NCBI GenBank assembly: GCA_018873245.2
Contig: JAEMBT020000005.1
Location: 1,376,001 to 1,440,000, forward strand
Origin: Archegozetes longisetosus
Taxonomy: Eukaryota > Arthropoda > Arachnida > Sarcoptiformes > Trhypochthoniidae
Reading direction: 5' to 3'
Length of the DNA: 64,000 nt
Shown: positions 26,331-41,147 of the stretch, in pieces
Position numbering within the stretch: the stretch's first letter is position 1
Layout of the letters: the number at the start of each line of letters is the position of its first letter
Position numbers and translations under genes: made by a program
Notes under the pieces: model-generated
The model's database searches: none
Told to the model about the DNA's origin: nothing
What the model saw: the letters and a program-made list of their open reading frames with translations, nothing else

Positions 26331-28780
26331 CATGAAACCTTTTTGATAACTTGCTATTTATTTTCTTTGCACATTTACAATAGAGTTTAATTTATGGTGA
26401 CTCATACGGACCAAAACTGAACGCATAACAAGTAGCGCTACACGTGTTCGTCCATTCATAGCGAATTGGGCATTAACGGCAACTGAAAAATCAGATCATC
26501 GGATGGAATATTCGTTAGGGTAATGCGAATCCAGAGCTCAATAATAAGCACTGTTTTATGTGGCATAAGAGTTGCATTCAAATACGTCATATACTAGACT
26601 AATCCGTATTACAACCAAACAGTAATTGATTAAAATCGCACGAGAATTAAGGACAAACTTCTAGCCTAAAAATACAGCATACTTCAGAAAATATCTAAAA
26701 TTTAATCTATTCGCTAACCAAAAAACAACGTTAAATACTATTACTGTTTATTCGATTATAATAAATGATTAAATTTATTGTCTATTAATGCAAAATAAAT
26801 GTAATGAATGCAATCAACATTGGAATCAACTGGACTATAATAACAGAAATTAGAATATCGATAATTGTCAGTCATTGGGACTTGGCGAACATAAACGAAA
26901 AGAGGGGAATGGCAGCCGACTGCCGCACCAACATATTAAAAAAAAAGTTGGGATTTTCAGGCAAGTAAACATTCATCAAATGCAAATATATTCCGAACCT
27001 TTTCAATGCTTTAAGAGTGAGAAAAGTATAAAAAGTTACGAAACAGAGGAAATTCATTCAAAGTTAGGTATTTCCGAAGGAGTTTTTTAACTTTGCCAGA
27101 GGAACTTCAATAATCGAATACTTTGAAGATAAGATTAGGTTACATAAGATCGCAACTTTAACTGGAGATGTTAATGTGCACAAATTAAGCCTCTGTTTCG
27201 CTCTGTTGTCGATCATGTGTTGTGAAAATTACCACGAAATCACTCATATGGTGGCATAAGGGATCGCAGAATATTCAGGCAAATTCTAGCTAAAACTTCA
27301 GAGGAAAACATTTTCGGGTTGGATCAAAAGGAATGGTACATAAACACCATAAGGCAGTATTTGTTAGACACTCAAAGAAGTAAAGATTCTCAAAGATGCT
27401 GTCGATGATGGGCTACAGCGATACCAGTCAAGTGTAAAGTCAGTAACCGACCAAATGGTATGCATTGGTTTAAAGTTGCACTTTTTGATGTACTGGTGAC
27501 GAGCTTTAAAGCTGGACATAAACATGGGTGTGCCTCAGATTTGTGCCTCAATTCCAGATTTGATAGTTAGATAACATATAATAATGGCAATAAAATACAT
27601 GAATTATATATTGTACAATAAACTACAATAACTTAATAACTGAGTCTATGTTCAGGTATTTCAGAATTTTTTCCCAGTGTTAAAAAATAGTTATCAAGGA
27701 ATCAAAGAACAACTACGAATAAGTCTTAGCGACTCAGCCCACAGTAGGGAATAAGTTCGGAAGCCAAGCAAATACATTAATATTCTATCAATAGAGATGA
27801 TTTGATATTCTACCACTAGAGTCGCTTTACTTATTGGATTTGCAGACAAGACTTTGGTTTGAGTTATTGAATCCCTGAGGAGTTTCACTCAAATCTATGT
27901 ACTTCTGCCTAACCATTGCTTTTACATGAAAAGACTCGTAGCGGAAGTTATAGAGGGGAGACATTGTGATGGGGGCGAGCGCACCAAAAACACCTCAATG
28001 AAAAGATTTTCTTAGAGTATTGAATGTCCTTCAGCACGCAATGGTCCATTTCCTTCTTCTGGTGCCCCTCTAGTGTCCCCATTCTCTCTGATCCCCTCTT
28101 TCCGGTCATCAACGTTAACACTTAAATGTTCAAATACAATAAGTAGAGTAAGTCTTACTAAGCAATCGAAAATTTGAAATATACTGAAATAGAAACAAGA
28201 CCTTCAAAATTCAGTGCATACAATTCAGTGCATACCATACTCTACAAACCTTAATGGTGTTAAAACTAGATTTTGCTTCAATTTTCACAAATAGGCTTAT
28301 TTACCACGAGTAGAGTGTATATTACTGTTATTCAAAAATACTCATATCTAGTAATAATTCAATGCTGTGACCATCGATGGGTTACCTCAGGTGTGTTTTG
28401 ACCTTAATTATCACTTCGAACCATCTCTTATGAATTTATAGTTTTATAACCTAAAGTCCTTGTAGTGGAACTCAGACTGCAGTAACTTTTAGTTAGAGTA
28501 AAGATTAGCATCAATTTGCCGAATGACTAAATTTCATTCAAAACCATTTAGACATTACTATTGAAAACAAAAATCAATGTCACAATGTTAGTAGTTTTAA
28601 AACTTATTAATTTCGACTAAAGAAATTAATTCATTTCCATTTAATCTCCTATCTCTTTCAAAATATAAATGAATAGCTTCAGAGCATTAGTCGCATAAAT
28701 TATTTCCGCTAAAAATGAAATCGCCGTCACATCAACTCATCCCATCATATTGTCATTTTCAATATATGTTTGCTTCAATG

Positions 28781-28802
28781 CTCTCTCTCTCTCTCTCTCT
28801 CG
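28781..28802. repeat. (CT)n microsatellite
   Basis: Eleven perfect CT units. Confidence 0.85.
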
Positions 28803-31800
28803 CTATGGTCCTGGTGTGGCTAAGAATCAATGAGAACCACTGAGGAGGTCCTGGAAAGGAATTACAGACAAGACTACATTCTTTATACTAGTATCTATGG
28901 TCTGTGGATCATATGATGTAGTTTGAAATAAAAAATTGTGAAGCGGCAAACTATCGCTAGCATTAATACTGTAATATCATCTTCAACCAAACCCGCTTTA
29001 AGAAGTTTAAACTCTGCGAGCATAACTTGTCTTATTTGACTGGCGAACAGCAATATTAAATTTAAGCATAAAATAAAGTCTCGACTGTTCTGTATTAATA
29101 AAAAGTTCAAATAATCATAGCGTGTTTGGTTGAAAAACATTAAAACCCAAGTTTTGCACTCATCCAATAATTAAACTAATCCTAACACAATGCAAATAAA
29201 AACTGAAACTTAATTAATAGTTGGAAACACTGTTTTTGAAGTCACCTTTAAAATACACTCGACTAATAAAAGCAATATTTCGAGAGAAGGATTACGTGCG
29301 AAAGGATTAAAATGATTAAAATTGAGTGCAGTCTATTCCAACTTAATAAAGCATTGGTGATCGCACGCAACTGTCATTCGCTTACTTTAAGTCTAAGGTA
29401 TTGAGTTTTAATAAGTGTGATCTCGTTCGCGAGACAATCTCTATTCCATTCATTTACAAAATTAATATTTGTCAAACAGTAGAAACATTTTATCTCTACT
29501 ATCGATAGCTTTTTGAACAAACCATCAATAAGCAACGAGTTTATAGCCCTAATCTTTAATAAATATGATTAATTGTTTGCCGTGAAGAGAACGATTGCAC
29601 ATATCGGACATTGAAATAATGAATGAGTTTAATTTAGTTTTTATGTGACAACAATCGAGAGAAGGCAAGTTTAGGCGACTCTATTTGACGATGGGTTACA
29701 TTCACTGCTATATTTACTGAATGTGAACTGACAAACTTAGCAAAATCTAACTTATTTGCCATCTCCTCAACTTAATGTATTTACATTTTAGTTAATATGA
29801 CTTTTCATATACAGTCTATGAAGCGATGCAGCTGTGAATCGAAACTTGACTTTTGATTTTCCGGCAAACTGGCATTTCACAAGTATTTCAACTAATTTTC
29901 CTATAATTTTCAGAAGAATTTAAGTTATTGGGAATTTGGCGTTACATTGTCTCGATTAATAGATTCTGATAGCGAATGTCATGTACTGTAATAGTGAACG
30001 TGACTTGAAATTGAAACTACTCAAAATGCAGAGGTGTTTATAATTAAGAACAGGGGAAAACAGGACCAAAATAATACACTTCGTATATCTTAATGAAATA
30101 ACACCATAAATGAAAGTAGAAAATATTGAGAGCCTCTTCTAATTTCATGGAAAATCAATGTTAGCAAACGCGCTATTCGTTAATAAATGAAAAGCAACCG
30201 CTATTTCACTACTTGAAAGTCTAACTTTTTTAGCATCTAACACTTTTCCATACATTTATATTTAAACATGAGTTAATGCATTTTATGAATCATTTTTGAT
30301 TTTCACTCATAAGTCACTCACAGATAATCGAATATACTTTTCAATTTTCATTCGGATCTCTTCATATTAGTGTAAATTTGATTGATTTAAAGCTTATTTT
30401 CTATAATAAGATAATAAGACAAGAAATTTGAGAACTATTTGAACATTTTTTAATCAACTTTCTATAGCAACGCAACCAGTTCTTTATACAATTTAATCAA
30501 ACATGTCTCTAAATAAATATTTAATTAAACAGATATTAAAAGTTGCATTTTGTTTGTTTAAACAAAAAGCTTCAGATAAAAGCATAGACATCGGTTTCTC
30601 AATCATTTTATTTGCTCAGGGATTAAGTCAGATATAATTCCTTTTCTAAGATTAAAAAATGAAACAATACTAAACATCTCGAACGTCAATACTTCAGATA
30701 ACTTTCAATTATTCAATTCTAATTAATTATTGCAGATGATCACAAGTTTGGAAAGTTGAATCAAAATTTTAAATAATCTTGAATCAATGTCATAAAAAGC
30801 TTATTTTTAAGGATATCATATCTAATTAAACTCTGAGGCGTTTAGGGTTTAAAACTGTGCGACTTTCTGCGTGTCTTTGGCTAAGTTTTGATTGAGATCA
30901 GAGATAAGTTAACGCCAGAGATAGACGAAAGTCAACTTTTTATGATATAATATACGATAAGCCAAAAGTTTATTAAGCACTTTAAATTCTAAATTAATTT
31001 ACAAAATTGACAATAAAAATAGTATCAATTTTATTATTAGTGAAAATTGAGCAAACAAGCAAGGTTACAGTATTCACAATACTTCTGCTAATCTTATAAA
31101 CTCAATCATTTCTAAACTTTATTTGTTTTTATTTCTTTACCAGGTTCATTGCCGAAAAAAATGATTTCAAATATAATTTTGTTGATAAAACAAGGAGAAA
31201 GCATAAAAATAAAATAGATTTGTACAATTTGTGGCCCTCCCCTAAAACGGATCTACGGCTGGCTTTTATTTTTAGAAACTTATTATTCGTGAAATGTAGA
31301 TAAACTAATTCGATTTTTAGTTTTAAACTTTTCATTTTATTTAAATCACTCATTTTCATCTGTCCATCCAATGCTTTAGATAAAAGTTTCAATATATTTA
31401 ACTCAACTTTGCCTCAAACAAATAATTGAACGTTCAAGTTTAAGATATGCTGCAGTTATTACTACATAATTGTATAATTAAAATTGAGAATTTCATAAGA
31501 ATAGCATTTGTAATAGTGTTGTTAGCTTTCGAGACAGCTAATTATGAAGTCAACTCAAGTTTGAGAGGATGTTGACAAAAAATAAAACATTTTAGTGTTT
31601 TTAAAACTCCTTTTGAATGAATGATTTATGAATAGATAATAACTTGAAATAAAAGTGATAGTTTTGAGTTGCGTTCAAGGAATTTAAAACCCATTTTCAA
31701 ATTTTAATGTCAAATAAGAGTCATGCGATCTCTTATGTTATAAAACTTAGATTAATGTCTGCTTATTGTAAGCAATTATATTGTTTTTTTAACTTCTAAC

Positions 31801-33644
31801 TTATTCTTTCATTTACTTCTGGCAGTTCGCCTAATTTCTAGTTTAGTCGCTTAAGTTTTTATGTTTAAACCAACTCTTATTAGAGAAATCAGATATCACT
31901 AAAACCATCAACTTTGACAAATCACGAATTAATTATTTATATGTAACGATGAGATACACTTTTAGTCAAATATAAAGTTTAGGCATGAATAATTAATAAT
32001 TGATGAACTTTTTTAGTATAAAAATGTTGTATTTTGTATTAATCCCTGTGGTGCAAAACCAGATTTTTTGCGTTTCGAGGAAAAAATCAAATTCAATAAT
32101 GAGGTGATATATCATTTGAATAATGAAATCACAATCACAATTATTACATTAAAATTGATTTTTACAAACAGAATCAGATAAACTCAAACAAATTCGGACT
32201 AGTTGCAACGGTCTTGAATATATTTTTAAATAAACTATTAAGCTTTCAAATCTGTTCAAGTTCTTAAGAATCAAAAAGCGAATCTATTTTGAAAACTTAA
32301 AACAAATTTGCATTTGTGATCATACTATTAGAATTGCATGAATTTGAAGAATATGAGACAACATTTATATAATACAATGAAATGTTATATATAATCAGTA
32401 GAATTGAATCTACGAAATTCGCAAATAAAATTCGTACAAACTAGAAAATTTCGATAGTCCTGGTATAACGCTAAATTTTTAAAAACTAAATCAATGAAAT
32501 GTTCAGTTTATGCTATAAATTTTTGATTAGTTACGCAAAATAAACATTTTAAACCGATGGATTGAGAAAAAACAGATGCAAAGCATGCGATGAGATCTAT
32601 CGGAATAAGTTGTGCCGTTTATTAAACTACGTTACAGGTATTCTATAATAGTTTTGAGGCCCGATTTCACGGAATAGGCTGTAATTCATTAAGAAGACAA
32701 AGTAATTACAAACGATAGCAGAACCAAAATCACGCTATGTTCCACTTTAAGAGCTAGAAAAACAGCAGCAGCTGTTTGGCAGACCAAACAGACCCAACTA
32801 TTTACTATTCGGCCAACACTACGCTAAATATGCAGTAACAACACTGTTTTCGAGCTACAATTTTTCCTCAAAAAACTCAACTAAAGCAGTGCGCTCTTCG
32901 ATAGTGTACTCTCTGATAGTGTGCTCCACAATAGTTAGCTCGAGAACATTGAATTGACTCGAGATGTTTGAGAATAAAAAACAGAAAGCAGGCAATAATA
33001 TCTGGATATTTGAAGTTGAAGTTGGATTTTAGAGGAGAAATTTCTCGTGTAGTATAAGCAAAGTGAGGTCAACCGCCTATCCATATACTGATTTTATAAC
33101 CGTAGATAATACTTTAAAGCTTAGATTTTATTGCACATGCTGCGAGCTTTCAAGGTGTTGCGAACAATAAGATATTGTTAAAAGCCAACCAAATCAGATC
33201 AAATAAACCAGTGTCTCATCTGAAAAAGCAATTACTTGCAACTTGTTTGGTTTGGAATAAGTCATCTTAAATTACAAATCCAATACTGAACATAGTATTA
33301 TAGTATAAGGAAAGCACCTTATGTATAAAAAATCTCGCTATCAATGCTTCATAAATACCTACCATTTCTGATAAGATTTATTCGAGAGTAGGGAAACGAC
33401 TTGATTTAACTGATTGTTTGAGTGAACTTTTTAATGAAAGGACTCACTATTATCAGAGTTGATGTTTATTTTGATAAAATAGAATCCATAAGTTGTGATT
33501 TATTTATATATTTGTATTGACATCTATTCCTGATAAGATAAATTGATGAAGAAAATGAAATAAAAAAGTAATTCTGTTCTATAGTAGTGAGAGTAAAACG
33601 TGAAAGAAGACAGTGTGTGGTGTTTAGGTTGCCCCCTATCACAC

Positions 33645-33686
33645 ATATTTCTATCCCATTCCCTCGTATTTCTATCCTATTCCCTC
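33645..33686. repeat. 21-bp tandem duplication
   Basis: Two near-identical copies of ATTTCTATCCCATTCCCTC with flanking bases lie head to tail. Confidence 0.6.
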
Positions 33687-33927
33687 ATCCTGTATGATAT
33701 CCGGAACTAAATACAGTAAAAACTCATTCCATAATAGCGTTTGCTTTCTTTAGCAGCTGATAATAAAAAAATAGCACACCATCCATGAACATCACCTCCT
33801 TTTTGGAATCAAATGTATTTTCATGTCGGTGTTTTACAATGGAAAAATGCCAAAAATAGGTAATAGAGAGAACGAAAAAAAGATGGAATGCATCGAACAC
33901 TAATATTATGTTAGACAATCCTCAGAC

Positions 33928-34020
33928 CAGTGGTTACCAAACTTTTTCACTTCGGGCACCCTTTTTCACACTCTAACTATTATAAGGGGTTTCTCAAGAA
34001 TTCGTCTTACAATACTGTTA
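33928..34020 (+). mobile_element. hAT-type transposon terminal fragment
   Basis: The sequence begins CAGTGGTTACCAAACTTTTT and continues with CACTTCGGGCACCC, very like the ends of hAT (Charlie-like) elements, which start CAGNGGTTCTCAAACTTTTT. No matching inverted end was found downstream and no transposase frame follows, so this is a fragment or a MITE whose second end has decayed. The right boundary is arbitrary. Confidence 0.6.
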
Positions 34021-37000
34021 AGCAATAGATAACGAATCTCATAAACAATTACAAGTAATAAACTTAAGCTGAACTTTGAACACAACAACATCTGTTAGGT
34101 ATAAGTTTGAGATGAACTTTTCCAGCTAATCTCAGCAAACCAATTTAAAACAACCATATTATTTCCATAACAATCATGTTTCTTTAATTAATCGATTCTA
34201 GTTTTAATTCAGTCAAATTTTATTTATTCATTCTTAAAACTTTAAATACGACTAATCAGTCAATAGTACGCTTAAGTACGATATCATTTGATGAGATATT
34301 TAGAACAGCTCTTAGTTACAAAAGTAACAGTGAAAATTTGATTTTTGTAGCATTATTTGGGCTGATAGACGAGTCGTTAGTTGAGAGAGCGTTGCGATAC
34401 GCGGACCAGAGTTGGGGAATAGTGTTCTCTAGACAGTCAATATATAAATTTGCCTCAGGCTATAATGAATTACTAAAAAGCGAATCTTATATAACTGAGC
34501 CGACAAGCTTTGGTGCTTCTTTGCTTAACAGCTATCCCACTAACCCAGTCCAGAGCCCTAGTCTGACAGGATTGATGGCATGGATCATAAGTGAAATGAA
34601 ATGATGGTTTACGAGTCAATGCTATTCTATTTTAGACACTCCAACAGCACTTTAGCGCTACTGCCATTTAAATTAAGAAAATTTTCATTTATTCAGCCAT
34701 CAACTTTATATACACGTGTAACAAAACTAACAACTTATGCCTCTTTTCACTTCAATTCTAAGGCATCGCAACTAATTAGCTGTTCTTCAAATAAAAATTT
34801 TGATATTATATGCGTACGCATGCAATAAGAGGTCCGGTCCTTCAATAGACTATTATATTATTTGTGGGCCATAATTATATATTTCGTTCAGTAATTTTCT
34901 TTCAAAGAGCGAGACAGCAAAAAAGGAATCCAATTCGGGGCTTCTTTGGCGTGATTTTAAGAATCAAGGGTGAGAAACGTTAGCGTACATTCTTTCCTAA
35001 ATGGTTCAGTTCGGGCCAGTGCTATGCAAGTCTGAGCAAAAATAAGTTTGCTTTTTGGTCGCTTTTGCTAAACTAGTTGAGAGCATATGTACCATAAAAC
35101 CCCTTGTTTTCTTCAAACGTCTTATGTTCTCCACTTGTTGCCAACGTTAGTGGAACAACAATTTTTAGTAAATAGCAGCCACCGCTCGGGTGTGGTTTTG
35201 CATATTCTAGTTTTGTACTAACTTCGAGGCAAGTCCAGTTGAAGCGATGCATTTATGGCCAGATTATAATAATATTGCGTTGCCTATGGAGTAGTTGTAA
35301 ACAACACACTGCTGTTCAAGTACTTTTCGATTGCAGAAACAACAACAGCAATCATGTTCATCCATTGACATGCAAATGCATCACAATTATTATCAACTGC
35401 TTTATTATTTTCCATAAAAGCCGTCTAATTTTGTCCTTTTGGTCGACAGTCAGAGGAAGCTATAAATAAAATATGGATAAACTTTAACAGATTAGATTCA
35501 ATGTTAAAGTAATCAAAAGTAGAATGAACCGAGATTTAGAAAAAATCACATAAGACTACTTTCCCAAAATAGAATTGATTATAAAATTGGGCAGATCTTC
35601 AACTATTCACTCATTAGCTCGATGTCTACGTCTAAGTCAAAATGTGTGTTCAATTAGATAGACTGATATGTGGAAAGCAGAGTGATTGAGTAAAATATGG
35701 TTTAATTAGTGGCAATAACAGAATATAAGCGATTGATTTAGCCGGCAATGGTGGAAAGCATTTATTTGTCATACATCACTCAGTATTTAATCTCTCTGTA
35801 AAGCTGACAGATATGGAGCCGTCAAAGTATTGTCCGCTCTAAACAACTAATGCATACTAGTATCAGTCAACTGCAAAACTGATTATCTATAATTGATTTG
35901 TGTTGCAAACAACAAGAGTGACCCTTAGAATAAAATGAACATTAAAGGCTGTAACTCGAACTCGAATCCTTAAATTTCTTTAAAGTATTGAACAGCAAAG
36001 TTAGGGGAAGTAATGGAGAGCATGCAGTAGAGGCCTAGTGAGGCCAAGGTCAGGTCTCTTATTTATATTTTCACTAAAACCCATAGATGATGGTCAGTCA
36101 GCTTAAGTATATTTGTACTCACAACTGATGAGGTGCAGCTCTTCAGGTTTGACACAACAAATTTTTGGCTATTATGCTATAGGCATTAAAGGCATGGCGA
36201 AATACAAAAGATACTTCACTATAGCCAAGGTTACATTGATCACATGTGAGAATTGCCCAAATCACAAACTTGTTCAAATTTTCAATCCTACTCACAGTAT
36301 TGTTATATTCAAGTGGAGTGTAAGCAATTGTCCCCAAAGTTGTACATTGTTTTGCTATTATTAATTTTTCTATTATTTCTTCTTAATCTATCTCTGCCTA
36401 AGACTATGGTTGTATTGAAACAGAATCAATAAATTAATAAATCAGTAAGCCCATTATCTATGATTGGGGCTTATGCCATTATATGTCTGATATTTAAACA
36501 GCTCACAAACAATTTAATATAATCTCAGTCTTAGATTATAATTAAAAGTGTGCAAAATAGGTATTTGCTCATTTTGCACAAATTTGAAAAACAAGTTACC
36601 ATCCATTTGACGACTGGATGTCAAAAAACCACTCGTAACACTAACTCAGTTAAAATACTACTTATTAAAGTGAACAAAAATAGACTTGATAATCTTTTTC
36701 GCTGGAATCGTAAAATATCACTATAAATATGTCATAATTGAAGTGATAGATATCGTTTCGATTAGGGCTTAAGCTTTTCTATTAATCGAGTAACATAACA
36801 AGAATGCAACTCTTCGTATAACTTTTGACTATATCTATTTTCCGCTTTATCTTTGCCGTGTTTAGTTCTTATTCCTTAACCAGGATCAGATGTGTTTCAT
36901 GTATATCATAATGTAATGCATGCATTCATTTCATAATGAGTTTGCAATATATAGTTAAAAACGTATATAACGATAAGCCTACGCAATGTTTTTCAATGCA

Positions 37001-37222
37001 ATCAAACTCAAATACGAAACGAATGCCACATCAAAAAATTCACTAAAACAGAAAGGATCACAGAATACATCAGTTATTATAGTATCATTGCCAACACAAG
37101 GCAACAACATTCATGATTAAAATAGAAGACATCGTCAACTTCAGAAGCAGAACTGCGCAGTTTCTCAATATGAAAAGTTAGGTTATCGGACTCTACAACT
37201 CATTTATGCGTTTGTATGCGAC

Positions 37223-37224
<2 letters not shown>

Positions 37225-37283
<59 letters not shown>
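37225..37283. repeat. (GA)n microsatellite
   Basis: About 29 perfect GA units, the longest simple repeat in the window and a potential GAGA-factor landing tract. Confidence 0.9.
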
Positions 37284-37286
<3 letters not shown>

Positions 37287-37967
37287 ATATTATCGACTGA
37301 ATGATTCCATGTTTTAGATGTTTATTGTAACCGTTTTATCAGAAAATGTGCCACACTTAAGGATTTCGGAGATAAATGGTCTAAAAATGAGTTTCTATAG
37401 TTGAAACTTAATCAAAATTATCAGAATTGCTAAGACATGGCATTGCTACGGGTGTGGTATGAAACATTAAGATTGTCGTTTAGGCGGGAAATCACCTGAA
37501 CATAAGTTTATCACTATTTGACTATTGCCTAATATAATTGAAAAATCGGAAAATATATTACAATATAAAAAAGTGTGCATGCATGCTTGAGTTGGAAGTA
37601 TACAATTAAATAACATAAAAAGTGGTAGTGTAGTAGAAATCCTTGACAGCGTACACTAACACTAACCACAATCGATGTACATGTAAAAGTCAGGTATGCA
37701 AAACTTGCTTTCTAAAGTCTAGTCACAAATGTGATGTGCAATCAATAGCCCTAACCTTTACCACTGCTTATTAAATGCTGTTTTCGTAACTTTTGGCCAC
37801 AGTCTCATCTCGATTACACTCCATTTGTCGTATGGTTAGGTTTGAAGCTAACTCTAAGTTAAGTTTGTCCATAAGATTCTCAGACTACTTATCTGATTTT
37901 ATGGTTCACAGAATCAAATTCTAATCACTATACTTCTCAATATTCACTATCTCAAACATAACACCAG

Positions 37968-38013
37968 GCTTAGACTGTATTGACATTACGATATGCAGCT
38001 TAGACTGTATTGA
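37968..38013. repeat. Short direct repeat
   Basis: GCTTAGACTGTATTGA occurs at 37968-37983 and again at 37998-38013, separated by 14 bp. Confidence 0.65.
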
Positions 38014-40503
38014 AGTGAAAGACATGCTTTGAAAGCTTCTTTCCCCTGAAATACAAAAGTGTTTATAAGAGGATATTTCGTTAATTTAATTTATAATCAT
38101 ATAATAAAATAGTTGCACATAATTTAGTTGTGACACGACATTTATGAATGTCATATGAATAGGTGAGAACATCGATCCCTCGAAGCAATGATCGCTTGCA
38201 TGTCAATGTCAGATCAGATGCGAGACAGGATCAAAACTGCAATGTGAAGAACCACTTATAAATTGATTGCAACCACGAAAGACAAAAATCGTTTTTGGCC
38301 AATCGAGTTTATGTCATTTAGATTAGGCTAAGGCGCTCTATTTAGAGCTCATTATGAAAATTCGAGTTTATCGCAAACAGAAATCCGGATTTCATAAGCT
38401 TCTCATCTAAATTGTGCTCAGTTTCCTTTTCTTAATGTTTATTTAGTCGAGTAGATTCAACGAAAATCGCTTTATGGCCAAAGGTTACTATAAAATCAAA
38501 TACTCTTATTTATTAGTCACAAAACTGAGTGCAAACAATCTAATCGATAGTTATTAAGTTTCATAAATCTCTTACGCGCTGAAAATTTTTTAAACCAAAT
38601 TTGTCAGAGTGACAAATATTTTGAGGGATACTGAATAACACGATAAAACGAATGTAATTCGATTAGCTCTGATAAGTTTGAGACTCAAACCTCATCTCAA
38701 GTGCAAGTCATTTGAGCTGAAATGTGTTTATCAAATAAGCAAAAATTACAATTAGTAAACTCTCAACATTATTACCAGTCAACAGATGATGACTTGGCCA
38801 AATTTTTACTTTTGACCAGACTATCAATTATGTACTCTTCAACTGTTTTCAAGCAAATAAGTAATCAAACGGAATGCTGTTTCAAGCAAGAAATTGTTTT
38901 GTTTTGTTGCTTGGCTCAGATGATCAATCTATTTGGATTAGCCTCAATCTGGAGGATCACAATCAAGACAACCATCAGTTATCAAAAAGATCTCGAATCA
39001 AGGCTGAGAAAAATAGCAAGACTTATGTATGAAAAATATAATAAAAAACTTGTAGAGAAAGCAATTTGCAGTGAATGGTAAGGTAATGAAAAAGCCCCGA
39101 TAGTCATGTATACATAGAGGATGGCATACCATCAAAACAGACTTGATGGCCTTCAAGGTGTATATTAAGTTAGATGAGAATGCCTTCACTTCTTTCAAAT
39201 AAGCATTTACTGAAGGCGGGTATCATTGGATTGCAAGTTGAGCGAAAAATTTGCTTCGGAGATCTCGAGAAGAGCATCGCTCAGCCCACGCATGTCCTGT
39301 TCACTGCTTTAGCTGAATATATCTACGCAGAGCTGTTCGCAAAATAGGTTTTCTGATGAAATGTTGCCAAATTATATACGTTAAAGATCATAAGCCTCTG
39401 CTAAATTTGTATACAGCTTTTCAGAGTACAATATTTGGGATCAAGGTCTTCAACTGATTCTATCTATCTTTGCGATTATTAGGTATATTATGCTTCGCTA
39501 TGCCATCACACATACTGCATGTTTTCATTATATAGCTATACCAAGTCTATAATGCATCCAATATTATATGTTCTCAAGTATCAGTCGTATATCTATTTCT
39601 CAGTCGAAACTACCAATTCAACAGAAATCGCCATAAAACCTAGTGATGCCATACATGCTATAGCGGACCCTATCCCAAACAAAGATTGTGCAAAAGATAA
39701 GCGATAAACATGACTGTGAAGATAACAGCCTCACGAGAAAGTCCGAGGAAAGAATAAGATTGAGGAGAGGCATGAGAGCAAAGAGACCAAAAAGAGCCAC
39801 AGAAAGAGCCAAAAAGGGACGAAAGTCCTGAAAGCAAAGCAAATTTCTTATTTATACAGAGCTTACGTGAAGCAAAACTAAATTATATTGCGTACTATCA
39901 TACAGAATCATTGCTATGGTATGGCCTGTACTGTATAAACACTGGTTCAGTCATTGAACACTACAGTACAACTCGTTTCACTACAGTCTACTCTCACTCT
40001 ATGTGTGCACTTAAGCCTATGATGAATGGGCAAAATATTCATTGCTTTATAGAAAATATGCACAACACATTAACAGCTAAATCAAGTCTTATCTTTCGTG
40101 TTCACTTGGTAGCAAAGGTTTATGGATATTTGCGAATATTCTCTAAAATTACTGCAATTATCAATTGGTTATTGAGTTTGAAAAAACAGCGCAAAAACAG
40201 CACAAAAATAGCTGAAAAAACCTTAGCGAACAAACACAATAAATATAAACCTTTGCTGTTGATAGCAATGTACATTGCGATCATAGCTCTATGTAGTGAT
40301 ATGGGCGACCAAACGAATTCGGTTAGCAACCAAACCATTGCTATGGGCTTCCATCAACTTTTAAATCTTTATGTTTTTGTTTTTCTTTTCTCCTGTTGGC
40401 ATAACATGCCTCCAAGTTTTAATAAATGTTTGGCCAAATTATATTGAATCATGTTTCAATTTGAAAAGTTCAATCTGAAAAGAATCTTTCGCCTATTGCT
40501 CTG

Positions 40504-40606
40504 CTAAGAAGTGAGAGAGAATTGGATGAGTGGCACTTTCTGTCCTTGAATGGGTCTCTTGCCCTTTCGTTGCTTCAGCATAGCCTTCATGAGCGCTGAG
40601 CCAAAC
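40504..40606 (-). other. Candidate terminal coding exon
   Basis: On the minus strand an acceptor (GATTACAG) is followed by a phase-2-compatible frame of 33 codons and a TAG stop. The frame is unlike the AT-rich surroundings in composition, being lysine-rich, for example ALMKAMLKQRKGKRPIQGQK. I do not recognise the product. It lies downstream of SoxC on the same strand, so it might belong to an overlapping transcript, or be chance. Confidence 0.3.
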
Positions 40607-41112
40607 CTGTAATCAAAAACTGTCGTCACGAACTGTATTAAACGAGGCCCTTGAATCATATCCTTTGTTAAGGACATTCAAGTCATTAGTGCCATATATA
40701 CAGTACTGCAACGTTTTTTAATGCCATTACACACACACCTACATAATATTACATTATAAAAAGGCTACAAATCCATATTATAGTTGCCTATTATCGGTCA
40801 TAAAGGATGTATTATTTTCTACTAGATTATATTTATATAGAACTATATCTCGACGCTCCACACCACCATCACTTCAAACAAACAAGATCTTAATGAAACT
40901 CATTTCTCCCTAAACTTCTCTATAGTAAATGTAGACCTTTTGCTATTTAACTCAATACACCAAATGGTTCAACTTTCAAACTAATAGATCTAAACTACAA
41001 AACAAAAGTCTCAAATCAAACAAAACACATCCACTTAAGAAAAAACAACGTTTTAATTCGTATAGTACTTTGCTGTAAACTTCTACTTACAAAAAATTAA
41101 TAATAATAAAAT

Positions 41113-41147
<35 letters not shown>

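Larger units (their letters stand above)
20608..33927. other. Gene desert left of SoxC, first part
   Basis: More than 13 kb without a recognisable gene on either strand. It holds CT-rich microsatellites, short tandem duplications (23235-23281 and 23632-23663) and moderately GC-rich islands near 24.2-24.4, 26.4-26.5 and 27.9-28.1 kb that could be regulatory. Open frames of 60-94 codons here look random. Confidence 0.5.
34021..40503. other. Gene desert left of SoxC, second part
   Basis: No recognised gene. Open frames at 34338-34604, 38722-39081 (119 codons) and 39911-40447 (178 codons, without an early ATG) match no family I know. A purine-rich stretch lies near 39720-39840. No RNA gene was recognised. 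Confidence 0.45.

Noticed and set aside
34338-34604. 88-codon frame after a TAG acceptor-like site
   Set aside because: It opens at TTG and no flanking exon or known domain could be found, so it is not called as a gene.
37225-37283. Regular repeat array that might suggest a CRISPR-like structure
   Set aside because: It is a plain (GA)n microsatellite without spacers, and the DNA is eukaryotic.
38010-38033. miR-71-like seed (TGAAAGACATG)
   Set aside because: Only 11 bases match and no hairpin arm was apparent, so chance is more likely.
38722-39081. 119-codon plus-strand frame
   Set aside because: It has an ATG but no recognisable domain and no splice or promoter context, so it is left as a probable chance frame.
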